A stretch of 64,000 nt of DNA from Agapetus fuscipes (lineage: Eukaryota; Arthropoda; Insecta; Trichoptera; Glossosomatidae). The DNA lies in assembly GCA_951799405.1 (NCBI GenBank), contig OX637359.1, positions 7,746,201 through 7,810,200 on the forward strand, read 5' to 3'. The notes below the pieces were generated by a model. That model was given only the letters and a program-made list of their open reading frames with translations, made no database searches and had not been told where the DNA came from. Below, piece by piece: positions 30,956 through 41,168 of this stretch; position 1 is the stretch's first letter; the number at the start of each line of letters is the position of its first letter. A program made the translations under genes and the position numbers.

Positions 30956-31080
30956 AGCAACGTCACAGGGCCGAGGGGTTTTGTTATTGCACCGAGTCCA
31001 TTGGAAAAAAGTGCTGGCACAAGTGTATTAAGTACTTCTGAGAAGGATAAGTGTCAAGGGGACAGAATATAAATGGTAAC

Positions 31081-31198
31081 GTCAACGACGTTACCATGTT
31101 GAAAGCACCGGTTCTCATCAGATCACCGATGTTAAGCAACATTGGGCGCGGATGCTACCTGGATGGGTGACCGCTCAGGTACACCGCGTGTTGTTGGC
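31081..31198 (+). pseudogene. 5S rRNA-derived SINE head, copy 1
   Basis: The 118 bp segment keeps the plan of insect 5S rRNA: CACCGGTTCTCATCAGATCA, GTTAAGCAACATTGGGCGCG, CTGGATGGGTGACCGC and the end ACCGCGTGTTGTTGGC. The 5' part (AACGACGTTACCATGTTGAA) also matches. Scattered changes, for example in the internal promoter (GATGTTAAGC for GAAGTTAAGC), argue against a working 5S gene. Only 7 bp separate it from the tRNA-like head of SINE A, and the same arrangement is repeated at 47595. It is therefore read as the pol III promoter head of a composite SINE. Confidence 0.85.
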
Positions 31199-31205
31199 AT
31201 TTTTT

Positions 31206-31506
31206 GGACCGGTCCGTAGTTCAGTGGCAACACTTCGGACTCGCAAATGGAAGGTTGTGGATTCGAATCCCGGTGGAGCACAAAAAATATACCATTTATT
31301 TTTCCAAACGTGCTCTTCGCTGGGTTGAAAAATTCATAAACCTTTACCAAAGACCGGTCACTGAAAGGTCCATCCAACCTTACAACAACTGGGTCTTGCT
31401 TGAGAATTGGCGCTTTCTACAGCGACGACCAAGCTCGCAGAGGGCTCTTGAGGTGTGATACACACAAAAACAGCGCTCACCAGATAAATCATCCTAATAT
31501 TAATTA
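31206..31506 (+). mobile_element. SINE A, ATT-tailed (A1), behind a 5S head
   Basis: GGACCGGTCCGTAGTTCAGT, body A, GACCAAGCTCGCAGAGGGCT, ACAAAAACAGCGCTCACC and AAATCATCCTAATATTAATT are present. It is complete, and with the 5S part forms a unit of about 425 bp. Confidence 0.88.
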
Positions 31507-32649
31507 TTAATCAATTAATTAAATTACTGGGAAAATAAAATATCTTTCGAGAAATATAAAACATCGCGTTGTTTGTTGAACAACCCTCGTACATCGTAGA
31601 GTTTTTACAGTAAATTATATGGTGACAATTTTAACTGGACACAAGGCGAAATAAAGACGGCAATGATCTCATCAAGTAATTGTTAATTAAACTGAATGTA
31701 GACTTGTGCTCGGACGAAGAACGGAGAATGGAACGCCAAAAGGAACTTTTTTACGTAATATTTATCCATGATTTAATTCAACTAAAATAAATGCAGCAAA
31801 AGTATGTCGATAGTTTTAGGAAATGATTATTTTTTATGTCAAATAGGTAGGCATAAAAGTGGAATCAATGATTTCGAATATCATATTTTTGTTTATGGTA
31901 TTATCGTGTTCCAAATTCAAAAATACAGATTGTAGAATTGAATGGTGAAAAACAAGATGGATGCTGTTCATTTTGGCAGTTCACGTTCATTTTGTTAAAT
32001 TATTTTTAATTTATAATTATAATACAATTTATTTTTATTTTATTATTTAAACAAGAATACAGCAGCATCGAATAGAATTTTGTACATATTTAAGATATTT
32101 TTTACATTTCATGTCGCCTATTACTGTATTCTACAATTGTGTATTTTAAATTACAAATCATGCCAGGTAAATAAATAAAAAGTAATATTAAATAATATTA
32201 TATCCCATGTTATACCTACCTACCTATTAATATATGCGGGTTAGTCAAGTTAGTTTAAGTAGAGTCAACACCATCGATATAAATAATATACATAGATGGA
32301 GCGCGTGAGTATTTTCCTATACAAACGGTTGTGCCACAAAATTGTAGGCACATTATGAAAGAAAGAGAAAGAAACATTTTAAATTTTGTTATGTTTCCGT
32401 CTCTTTCATGATCTCCATGACAACGTCAGGTGCCGTACTCAGGCCGCCACATTAAAAAATACAATAAAGTCATTTTTTGTAAGCAAATTATATTTATTGA
32501 AATTATAAATAATTTAATCACAGTGACTTACATTTTTCACAGTTCGGTTAAGACTTGAGAATGGAATAAAAATGTGCCATATTATATTTACATAATTCTT
32601 ACAATACATCAATAATCATCGTAAGTGGCGAGAAAATATTATTATTTAA
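31507..32649. other. AT-rich DNA, nothing recognised
   Basis: About 1.1 kb with no exon or element end that I could recognise. Confidence 0.45.
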
Positions 32650-32760
32650 GGTATATTTTTAATACATGCCCACAAGCAGACACCTGTAAGTTGACGCTAA
32701 CACATGCTGCATGCTCACTAACATTAAAAAGAATCTAAAATTAACATAAGCGCCACAACT
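32650..32760 (-). mobile_element. LINE 3' end repeat (family L), fragment
   Basis: ATGCCCACAAGCAGACACCT, TAACACATGCTGCATGCTCA and ACATAAGCGCCACAACTTTT match the central part of L in reverse. Confidence 0.6.
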
Positions 32761-34300
32761 TTTTTCCGAGAAATTTCAGAAATGTTTTGGATTTTTTAAT
32801 AACACTGATTTCATTCATTACTTTTTCACATAAACAAATCTATACATACTATCGTTAATGTTCACTGAGACTGTATGTGTATCACATTAAGCGTCATTTT
32901 TTTGTCACTGAAAGTATCTAAGTTCTTAGTGCGTCCCTGTGCCAAAAAGTACGCCCTCAGTGAAGAATGCCTAACAGATGACAGCTCAGGGCTGACGTCT
33001 CACAACATACGTTTCCCAAAATGTAAGGAAAAATAACTCAATACGAATAAATTTTTATTTTTTAAAAATTTTCAGTGCATAATATTTAAGGCTGTGTAAG
33101 AACTAAAAAAAATCTTTAACAAAAAAAGACGTATTACTACCCATATCTTACTTTTATGTAATAGAGTATTATTTGAAATACGAGTATATGAATATCAGCA
33201 GATTTTTTTTCCGTTATTTTAAAGGAGCATATCTGAAAGTTGTCTAAAATGCTTCTTTACATTTTAATATCTAAATATCGTTATTTCTTTTGTATTTATA
33301 TCTAAATAAACCTTAAAAAATACGATTAATGCGTCCAATATAAGAAAAAAATCTATCGTCAATAATGGGTATAAGTATGAAGAACTGAGTTTTTTATTTA
33401 TATTTTGTGTTTTTTTACTGTATTCTTTTGTTTGTAATAATTTGTCACGCACTTATCATGAGTTTTATTTCATTAAATTAACATATTACGAGTATTTCTT
33501 TTATATGGGGAAATTTGAAAATTTGATGGAACTGTCAGGCTATCTTCGCATGATATTCGTCTTCAATTTACATGTAGGTACCTCGATGTTTCCTTGCCGA
33601 CGCGACGCTTGGTAAACAACTGATTGCAAATAGGGCATACACTATCATTTAGGGCAACCATGATGTGGGTCGGATATCTACGCTAATGCTCCATCTATAT
33701 ATTTTATTTAGATCAATGGTCAACACATTGTTAAATACGATCCATTTTTGCCTAAACCAACCTTGTGTCAGAAGAAAGCAGCCAGATTTTCCGAGGTTAA
33801 TTATTTTATAAGTTGAGGTTTTCTTTTGTAAAAATTACACATGCAAAAGCGCAAACTTCTTGCTTGACTACAAACGCTATTAAATTCTTGCAAATTAGAT
33901 TAAACTTTCAGACCATTTTTTTTACTATGATCGATTGTATTATACCGCCATTTTCCTCATTTTTTTCTTCACCCAAGTATTCAACATGATGCCATAGCGC
34001 TTAACAAAAATAGTATGGAATCTAAAACAGCGCTTACAGAGAGCGTTTTAGATTCCATACATTTCTGAAGTTGAGTTTAATCGGACAGTTTTATATTTTG
34101 GTACTGTAGACAAGACCTTCCACAAGTCAGTTGCGACATGTCGCCACTTGACACTTTGCTCCTGACAATTGATTTATGTGCAAAGCCGGATCGCCATTAT
34201 GGAATAATATGATTATTATGAAATGTTGACGAGCCCTTGGACAGCTGATTGAATTTCAGTCAATATTTTATGTGCTCCAATATCAAATCATGAATTACAA
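32761..34300. other. AT-rich DNA with one short hairpin
   Basis: At 34014-34060, TATGGAATCTAAAACAGCGC is mirrored by AGCGTTTTAGATTCCATA. No exon or family was recognised in the rest. Confidence 0.4.
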
Positions 34301-34304
34301 CACG

Positions 34305-34555
34305 CAACTACACATATAATGCAATTTCTTGCCAAGTTGTCTCCGAAGGGTTCGTGGTATATGGGTAAGAGAACGGCCTTACGTCAATCATTATGTTTTA
34401 AGTGGGGATTTTCCAGCTCTTGAAAGGTCTAGTTCTGTGATAATCTACATATAATCTAAGTTGCAAACATATATTGGCATTTAATGCACGCTCACAGACA
34501 TATATATACGTGTGAGTTCGCGCTTACACATGCTGCATTTGTTAGTAACTTACTC
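34305..34555 (-). mobile_element. SINE B fragment next to a LINE L fragment
   Basis: 34305-34440 shows ACGCAACTACACATATAATG and GGGGATTTTCCAGCTCTTG (B in reverse, diverged). 34441-34555 shows AATCTAAGTTGCAAACATAT and GTTCGCGCTTACACATGCTG (L in reverse). Confidence 0.6.
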
Positions 34556-34562
34556 ACTTGTT

Positions 34563-34925
34563 CGGTCGATAGCTCAGTTATTAGAGTGCTTGCATTCCAT
34601 GCCGAGAGCTCGGGTTCGAATCTCACCGGGGCGTCAGAAATGATTTCCAGTTTCGGTGTTCATTTCAAACCCAAAATAAAATACCGGCAAGGCAACTAAG
34701 CCTTCACAAGAAATGAATACCAGCCCCCTCGGGAGCTGGGAAACTCCCGATTCAACTGAAGTGGTTGGCGTAAGGCCGGCTGCCTTACCTGTAAAAATAA
34801 ATAGGTTCCACTCGCCACATGCGCTCTCTTCGGGGAAAACGCTGCAAGAAGTTACACGCTCTTGAGGTGTGATACACACAAAAACAGCGCTCACCAAATA
34901 AATCATCCTAATATTATTATTATTT
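34563..34925 (+). mobile_element. SINE B fused to the ATT-tailed end of SINE A
   Basis: A B head and body (TCGATAGCTCAGTTATTAG ... CGCTGCAAGAAGTTACAC) changes at 34857 into GCTCTTGAGGTGTGATACAC and continues as the A1 end (AGCGCTCACCAAATAAATCA), with an ATT tail. There is no spacer at the join. Confidence 0.85.
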
Positions 34926-34944
34926 TTAGTCACAGAAATTTCTG

Positions 34945-35123
34945 CTAGAAATTATTGAGTAATGGGTACATTATAGAGGAAAAGCTGGCAAAGTAATAAA
35001 TAATTGTTGAACTGCATGGATTATTAGCGAGAGGAATGCAGGACTGAGTCACCGGCAAGAAAGGACGCGCTCTGTTCTCATATCCGCGAGGAAACGGCTT
35101 TCCATGAACCAGAGCAGGCCACA
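34945..35123 (-). CDS. candidate terminal exon of the membrane-protein gene
   Basis: An acceptor-like TATTTACTGTACAG precedes TG TGG CCT GCT CTG. With the single G left by 36864-37161 this reads V-W-P-A-L-V-H-G-K-P and stays open for 59 codons to TAG. Another frame (CGLLWFMESRFLADMRTERV) is open for 24 codons to TGA and also looks protein-like, but does not match the phase. The GC-richer composition and good acceptor suggest an exon; the frame is uncertain. Confidence 0.3.
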
Positions 35124-35207
35124 CTGTACAGTAAATAATACATAGCTAAACACTTGACTGGAATAGAACTCAAATCATATTCACAAATACTAATCTACTA
35201 AATTCCT

Positions 35208-35665
35208 TACGACCTTAAGGCGACGAGATAGCGATTCGTGTCCAAAAATAAGGTGTACTGTGATTTTTTATCTGTGGAGCTCTTTCGCAAGCGCTAGCAA
35301 GTTCCAACATGGATTTTTTTTTTTAAGAAATCCTGTGCGGAGGACTCCCTAGGTTCTAGAGACTCTAGGGGTCTATGACACTTTTTTAGTGCCGCAGAGG
35401 TGTACGAGCTTTGTCGTCACTAAAAAGCGCCAATACTCAAGCAAGACCCAGTTGCTGTAAGGCTGGATGGACCTTTGGTGCCCGGTCATTGGTAAAGGTT
35501 TATGAATTTTTCAACCCAGCGAAGAGCAAATTTGAAAATAAAAATGGTATATTTTTGTGCTCCGCCGGGATTCGAACCCACAACCTTCCCATTCAGAGTC
35601 CGCAGTGTTACCACTGAGCTACGGACCGGTCAAATTGACCGGTCGATTGATATCCAAAGTGCAGA
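35208..35665. mobile_element. MITE M3 copy split by SINE A2
   Basis: AAATTCCTTACGACCTTAAG and AAGCGCTAGCAAGTTCCAAC (35208-35313) match the first part of 23710-23853. After the SINE the end resumes as GATTGATATCCAAAGTGC. Confidence 0.6.
35314..35631 (-). mobile_element. SINE A with A-tailed 3' module (A2)
   Basis: In plus order: T tract, AAATCCTGTGCGGAGGACTC, TAGGTTCTAGAGACTCTAGG, then body A in reverse to ACTGAGCTACGGACCGGTC. It is inserted in an M3 element. Confidence 0.88.
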
Positions 35666-35719
35666 ATAGCTCTCCAGGTCCAATGAGAGGCGATACGATA
35701 GACGATTTACGATAAAATA

Positions 35720-36153
35720 CATTTTCTTCCAAGTGTCTTCCTAGGTTTCAGCAGTCTAGGCCGCAGTCCGTGTTTAATGCCAAACTACTCTGGCGGGGAC
35801 GGAAAACTGATCATCTCTCTCGTCTGTTGCAGCGCCTTCATTGGCTGCGCGTTCCAGAGACAATCCAGTACAAAATATGTGTCTCGGTTTTTAACGCCCT
35901 CAAAAGAGTTTCCCCACCCACTTGTGTGAATTTCGCAGAGTCGACCAAATAGATGGCAGACGACGCACTCTTCGTTCTGCACAGGGTGCTGTAAATAGGC
36001 TTCAACTGCTGGTTCAACGCAACAGAACGGGTTTCGGGGACAGGGCTTTTAGTTCGGCTGGTCCATCCTGCTGGAACAGTCTACCTTTGGAGTTGAGAAC
36101 AGAGACCAGTGATGGCAGTTTCAGCACATTTGTTAATTATTATTATTATTATT
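35720..36153 (+). pseudogene. CR1/L2-like LINE reverse transcriptase C-terminus with ATT tail
   Basis: Frames give NAKLLWRGRKTDHLSRLLQR and LHWLRVPETIQYKICVSVFN; after a frame change they give RNRTGFGDRAFSSAGPSCWN and SLPLELRTETSDGSF. The pattern DH....L..LHWL.V...I.YKI....F, then GDRAFS.A.P..WNSLP.ELR, is the C-terminus of CR1/L2-group LINEs. It ends in an ATT microsatellite. Frame breaks show it is dead. Confidence 0.85.
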
Positions 36154-36154
36154 G

Positions 36155-36856
36155 TTGGCCACACTCTTCCAAGGGCACTATTAAGTACGATATATCTGGG
36201 TGACAGCTGTGCCCCATACTCTACTACAATGCTTTAAGTCAGTTTAAGCAAATGGTTATTTTTATTGTTGACTGGTCCGAGTGACAGTTGGGTACCATAC
36301 TCTGCTTCCGTGCCGTAAGCTAGTTTCAGGTCTTTATATTTGAAGTCGCTGGTTATTTTTATTGTTGACTGGTCCAAGTGACAGTTGTGTACCATACTCT
36401 GCTTCAGTGCCGTAAGCTAGTTTCAGGTCTTTATATTTGAAGTCGCTGGTTATTTTTATTGTTGACTGGTCCAAGTGACAGTTGTGTACCATACTCTGCT
36501 TCAGTGCCGTAAGCTAGTTTCAGGTCTTTATATTTGAAGTCGCTGGTTATTTTTATTGTTGACTGGTCCGAGTGACAGTTGTGTACCATACTCTGCTTCA
36601 GTGCCGTAAGCTAGTTTCAGGTCTTTATATTTGAAGTCGCTGGTTATTTTTATTGTTGACTGGTCCGAGTGACAGTTGTGTACCATACTCTGCTTCAGTG
36701 CCGTAAGCTAGTTTCAGGTCTTTATATTTGAAGTCGCTGGTTATTTTTATTGTTGACTGGTCCGAGTGACAGTTGTGTACCATACTCTGCTTCAGTGCCG
36801 TAAGCTAGTTTCAGGTCTTTATATTTGAAGTCGCTGGTTATTTTTATTGTTGACCA
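36155..36856 (+). repeat. 97 bp tandem repeat, six periods
   Basis: The anchor GTTGACTGGTCC recurs at 36267, 36364, 36461, 36558, 36655 and 36752, with a last GTTGAC at 36849, exactly 97 bp apart. The last units are almost identical, the first is diverged, and a more diverged relative lies at 36155-36266. A similar single unit lies at 62650-62715. The array stops about 8 bp before the donor side of the exon at 36864. Confidence 0.92.
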
Positions 36857-36863
36857 CACTCAC

Positions 36864-37161
36864 CTAATGCACCACTCAGCAGAGGTGTTCTGGCAAAGCT
36901 TATCTGATGGATTGGTCTCTGTTTAGTGTTGCCAGCCAGGTCTGATTCCGACTGACCCATAATGCTATTTTCATATTCCGCTACGGTGAGTACAGAACCA
37001 AAATATTTACCCGCGACTAAACAGATGGCGGTGCAAAGGAAATATACACATGTACTGAGCAGGTTAAATGATGCAGTGTTGGGAAACCCAGGGGATACAA
37101 AATATAATACATTGATATATGATTGGACCAGGAAATAGCTTACGGCATTAATGAGACACAA
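36864..37161 (-). CDS. multi-pass membrane protein exon (unidentified)
   Basis: The 298 bp exon lies between the acceptor TGGCTAACAG and the consensus donor TTAG|GTGAGT, with phase 0 in and one base out. It encodes about 99 residues with two hydrophobic spans, INAVSYFLVQSYINVLYFV and NLLSTCVYFLCTAICLVAG, then a polar loop (EYENSIMGQSESDLAGNTKQ) and SFARTPLLSGAL. Strong splice sites, an unbroken frame and alternating membrane and polar segments support a real gene. I do not recognise the family; a weak likeness to the C-terminal part of TMEM161 proteins (…TPLL.G.L) is not enough for a name. Confidence 0.7.
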
Positions 37162-37290
37162 CTGTTAGCCAGACTTGTCAAAATAGAGCTGTCAAGCAAA
37201 ACAGAATACTTAATAATCATGTAAAATTCTATGTTTTCTGGTTTTACATGCTGTTTTACAATAATGCTTTTTTTTAAATTAAAAATTAAA

Positions 37291-37579
37291 TTAGGCTGAT
37301 TTATTTGGTGAGCGCTGTTTTTGTATGTATCACACCTCAAGAGCCCTCTGCGAGCTTGGTCGTTGCTGTAGAATGTGACAGTTCTCAAGCAAGACCCAGT
37401 TGTTGTAAGGCTGGATGGACCTTTTGATGACCGGTCTTTGGTAAAGGTTTATGAATTTTTCAACCCAGCGAAGAGCAAATTTGAAAATATAAATAATATA
37501 TTTTTTGTGCTCCGCCGGGATTCGAACCCACAACCTTCCATTTATGAGTCCGAAGTGCTACCACTGGAGTAAGGACCTG
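37291..37579 (-). mobile_element. SINE A, ATT-tailed (A1)
   Basis: TTAGGCTGATTTATTTGGTG, GAGCCCTCTGCGAGCTTGGT, body A in reverse and TTCGAACCCACAACCTTCC. It lies between two membrane-protein exons, hence probably in an intron. Confidence 0.85.
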
Positions 37580-37696
37580 TTTTCTTTCTAAACTGTGAAT
37601 TTATCGACCAAAATAACGAAAATGCGTGTGCACAATTTTCGCAAAGAGATGGTGTTTGGTAATGTCAACATTAGCGGAGAAATTTTCTAGATTCAC

Positions 37697-37901
37697 TCCG
37701 GAAAAACTGTGAAAGCTTTCATATATCTCCATGCGCTCCTGACTTTTGACCCGGCGCCGGATAGAAAAAAACATAGACAAATCTGGGCAGAATGCATCTA
37801 GTATGTAAGTAATGGCTGCAAACAGTACAGATAAAACCAATCGTACAATTTTTATTGATGGATATAATCGAAAATGTATTGCGCTTAATTCCCAGGGCAA
37901 A
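37697..37901 (-). CDS. candidate exon of the same membrane-protein gene
   Basis: After GAAGTTTTCAG the frame T TTG CCC TGG GAA reads LPWELSAIHFRLYPSIKIVR then LVLSVLFAAITYILDAFCPD, a membrane span, and then a basic segment, RRRVKSQERMEIYESFHSFS. A donor at CGGA|GTGAAT would end the exon in phase 0, matching the phase 0 start of 37161. Unspliced, the frame runs on to TAA at 37601. The donor is only fair, and another frame is open over the first 60 codons, so the call is moderate. Confidence 0.5.
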
Positions 37902-37929
37902 CTGAAAACTTCGTGCCATATTAAATTAT

Positions 37930-38145
37930 CAGAGGTTTCTCAGATAAATACCACTTTTCCCTAGTTTCTACGAGAGAAAACAGTAAAAAAATGTAACAAT
38001 CCTGTAGTCTAGAACTTTTTCATAGCATTTCATTGTAATTAAATCATTAACTATGACAAGTTACACCCAATAAAATGTTTTATCAGCGACTTCTCAAATC
38101 ATTGACTCAGCACTCATTCAGTTTTATCTTTAAGGTGGCGATGTG
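37930..38145 (-). repeat. dispersed repeat X, copy 3
   Basis: TTTCTACGAGAGAAAACAGT, TGACAAGTTACACCCAATAA and TTTTATCTTTAAGGTGGCGA are X in reverse. Confidence 0.65.
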
Positions 38146-38161
38146 CTCTCCAATTTCTCAC

Positions 38162-38221
38162 TCAGAGATTGGTAGTTGTATCGACCAGTGTGAGTATTCG
38201 TGATGGAATGGTAGGCCTTCC
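38162..38221 (-). CDS. candidate short exon
   Basis: The acceptor CTCTGCTCCAG and donor CTGA|GTGAGA enclose 60 bp reading (x)GG then KAYHSITNTHTGRYNYQSL. The splice sites are good, but its outgoing phase (one base) does not fit the exon at 37901, so it may belong to a different transcript or be chance. Confidence 0.3.
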   Translation of the reverse strand, partial: GRPTIPSRILTLVDTTTNL

Positions 38222-38404
38222 CTGGAGCAGAGTACACTGTAAGTTAGTTAATAGACACGGGAAGTATTAAAGCAGAAATGCAGCGCACGTGTTCTGCGCC
38301 TTCAGTTACTTCTACAGCTTTTACGACTTTTAATATTATACAAATGAGGTGTAATGGATGTGAAAATAGTGCTATAATTATTGAGTACCTACATAAGATA
38401 ATTT

Positions 38405-38735
38405 TTTGATTTGACTTGGGGTTCTTTTAATTAAGTTGTGATTAAAATTCATTTCACAAGATTTCTTTTTTGGAAAATCGTTTACAATATACTGTACACT
38501 ATTCACGCTCTGCTTACAGGTGTTCGCGTTACAATGATCTTGGCGACCTGTCTGTCCCACATAACCTTTGCCCGTATTCATAGGTACGAAAGAGAAGATT
38601 CTTGCATGTTTTAGGTCATGGTAGATACTTCCTAGTTGGTGGTGCTAGAGCATTATTCCACACTATCTGACACACCAACCAGCGTGCTTAGGCTGACGTA
38701 CGAACCCATATGTTCGTAACAATAGTTATTATTAT
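38405..38735 (+). repeat. unnamed dispersed repeat, copy 2
   Basis: Aligns in order with 25240-25555. Confidence 0.5.
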
Positions 38736-39079
38736 AGGTACATAATTAGTGATAAAGTGATGAGTTTTTAACTACATAATAATGTAAAAAAAAGTAGGAC
38801 CAATAATGAACTGATGTGCAGGAATGATCTTGATTCTATCAATGTCTGGGCCCAAGCCAAATGGACCTTTCTAGTAGAACAAGTAAACCTATATAAAGAA
38901 CGAATTTTGTGTGGGAGAGTAGTTTGTAATGACAAGATTTATTTTTAAAAGAACAAGGAAAATATGGTTAGAAGTAAGACAATACTTTAACGTGCCGTTT
39001 TGTGATTCACTGCAAGGCATTGCAGAGCCGTAGCATCTCATGAATAGGCACACATTTAATTAACTTGACTTACAATACT

Positions 39080-39160
39080 TTTGCACTCTCTACAGCCTTC
39101 AGTTCGTGCGGAATGGCATTCCAAAACAAAGTATTGGCACTGCAAAAAGCACGATCCAAA
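39080..39160 (-). pseudogene. LINE C-terminal fragment
   Basis: The minus strand reads DRAFCSANTLFWNAIPHELK then AVESAKVL and a stop. This resembles the last residues of CR1/jockey reverse transcriptases (R.F...A..LWN.LP.EL). It borders the minisatellite. Confidence 0.5.
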
Positions 39161-39237
39161 TAATCCGCGTAAATTCATCTTTTCTTAGATTGTAGATGTA
39201 AAGGAGATTCCGTGTATCCGTGAAATGGGATATGGCA

Positions 39238-39989
39238 TCCATGACTTGGTACATTGTATCTGTTGGTACATTGTATCTGTGACTTTGGGAGCTGGTGTCC
39301 ATGACTTGGTACATTGTATCTGTGACTTTGGGAGCTGGTGTCCATGACTTGGTACATTGTATCTGTGACTTTGGGAGCTGGTGTCCATGACTTGGTACAT
39401 TGTATCTGTGACTTTGGGAGCTGGTGTCCATGACTTGGTACATTGTATCTGTGACTTTGGGAGCTGGTGTCCATGACTTGGTACATTGTATCTGTGACTT
39501 TGGGAGCTGGTGTCCATGACTTGGTACATTGTATCTGTGACTTTGGGAGCTGGTGTCCATGACTTGGTACATTGTATCTGTGACTTTGGGAGCTGGTGTC
39601 CATGACTTGGTACATTGTATCTGTGACTTTGGGAGCTGGTGTCCATGACTTGGTACATTGTATCTGTGACTTTGGGAGCTGGTGTCCATGACTTGGTACA
39701 TTGTATCTGTGACTTTGGGAGCTGGTGTCCATGACTTGGTACATTGTATCTGTGACTTTGGGAGCTGGTGTCCATGACTTGGTACATTGTATCTGTGACT
39801 TTGGGAGCTGGTGTCCATGACTTGGTACATTGTATCTGTGACTTTGGGAGCTGGTGTCCATGACTTGGTACATTGTATCTGTGACTTTGGGAGCTGGTGT
39901 CCATGACTTGGTACATTGTATCTGTGACTTTGGGAGCTGGTGTCCATGACTTGGTACATTGTATCTGTGATTTTGGGATGCTGGTGTCC
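39238..39989 (+). repeat. 43 bp minisatellite, about 16 copies
   Basis: The unit ATGACTTGGTACATTGTATC + TGTGACTTTGGGAGCTGGTG + TCC repeats every 43 bp from 39301 to 39989 with almost no variation. One extra base lies near the right end, and degenerate units flank it. Because 43 leaves remainder 1 on division by 3 and the minus strand lacks stops, all three minus frames stay open for about 275 codons. That is a by-product, not evidence for a gene. Confidence 0.95.
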
Positions 39990-40171
39990 ATGACTTGGTT
40001 AATAGCATTCATGATTTTTTAATCAATGTACGGGAGATTCGCATGAACGTTTTATATTATTTATCTAATGTAACACATTCAGGCCGAGTGTGACATGACT
40101 ACACTGAAATGTTGGCAGCCATTGGAGCGTGCCGGACACGCCTTTTCAACAGGAGAGGAATCAAAAGAGGA

Positions 40172-40434
40172 CGCATCTAATCTAATCTAATCTAATCTAA
40201 GTTGCAAAGATATGTTACATTGGAGATTCACATTACATGCATTCTCACAACCAGACATGTACAAGTTCGCGCTTGCACATGCCTCATGTGAACCTACAAC
40301 ATAAAAACCAAATCTCAAATGGACATACACCCTGCAACTCTTGCCGTCCTTCCCTGAGACAGGGGTGACATTGGCAAAGTGAACCATTTTTACAGCATGG
40401 GTGGTCAGCCTCATACCAACCTATAAGTCAAGGA
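40172..40434 (-). mobile_element. LINE 3' end repeat (family L)
   Basis: It starts in plus order with four ATCTA-type repeats and AAGTTGCAAAGATATG, and ends CCAACCTATAAGTCAAGGAA. The variable pentamer run is the element's 3' tail. Confidence 0.88.
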
Positions 40435-40499
40435 ACGCATGGGAAAGTATAATCCACTGCTTCATTGTAATCACATTTTTCATATAAATTTCTCTGGTT

Positions 40500-40925
40500 T
40501 TCTTGGTATCCGTGACTTGGGACATGATATCCTTGACTTAGTACACGGTATTCGTCATTTGGTATCTAGCATCTATTACTCAATAAATGGTATCCGTGAC
40601 TTGATAAATGGTATCCGAGACTTGAGACATGGCATTAGTGACTTGGTACACGGTATTCGTGATTTGGTATCTAGTATATGTTACTAAGTAAATAGTATCC
40701 GTGACTTAATAAATGGAATCCATGGGCCATGGGACCATATATATGCGTGATTTGGTACATGGTATTCGTTACTTGGTATCTAGTATCTGTTACTTAATAA
40801 ATGGTATCCGTGACTTAATAAATGGTATCCGTGACATGAGGCATGGTATCCGTGACTCGAGGTATTGTATTCGTGACGTTATACATGGTATCTTTAACTT
40901 GGTACATGTTATCCTTGATATGTAT
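40500..40925 (+). repeat. degenerate 21-22 bp tandem array
   Basis: Variants of GGTATCCGTGACTTGATAAAT recur about every 21-22 bp. The halves of the 43 bp unit at 39301 share its core (TGACTTGGTACAT), so this array looks like the older form from which the 43 bp unit arose. A 21 bp period gives a seven-residue repeat (GIRDLIN) in one plus frame. Confidence 0.8.
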
Positions 40926-40929
40926 CCTA

Positions 40930-41168
40930 TATTGGTATGCGGCTGACCACCCATGCTGTAAAAATGGTTCACTTTGCCAATGTCGACCCTGTTTCTGGGA
41001 CGGTCGGCAACAGTTGCAGGGTGTATGTCCATTTGAGATTTGGTTTTTATGTTGTAGGTTCACATGCGCAAGCGCGAACTTATACGTGTCTGCTTGTGAG
41101 AATGCATGTAGGTAATGTGAATCCCCAATGTTACATATCATTGCAACTTAGATTAGATTATATTATTA
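40930..41168 (+). mobile_element. LINE 3' end repeat (family L)
   Basis: TTGGTATGCGGCTGACCACC, GGCAACAGTTGCAGGGTGTA and the end GCAACTTAGATTAGATTATA. Confidence 0.82.

Noticed and set aside
33264..33452. Short AT-rich minus-strand frame
   Set aside because: Composition-driven hydrophobic frame with no supporting signal.
39301..39989. CRISPR-like array
   Set aside because: Units are contiguous without unique spacers, and the DNA is eukaryotic.
39099..40012. Genes for repeat proteins of about 280 residues
   Set aside because: They are the three frames of a stop-free 43 bp minisatellite.
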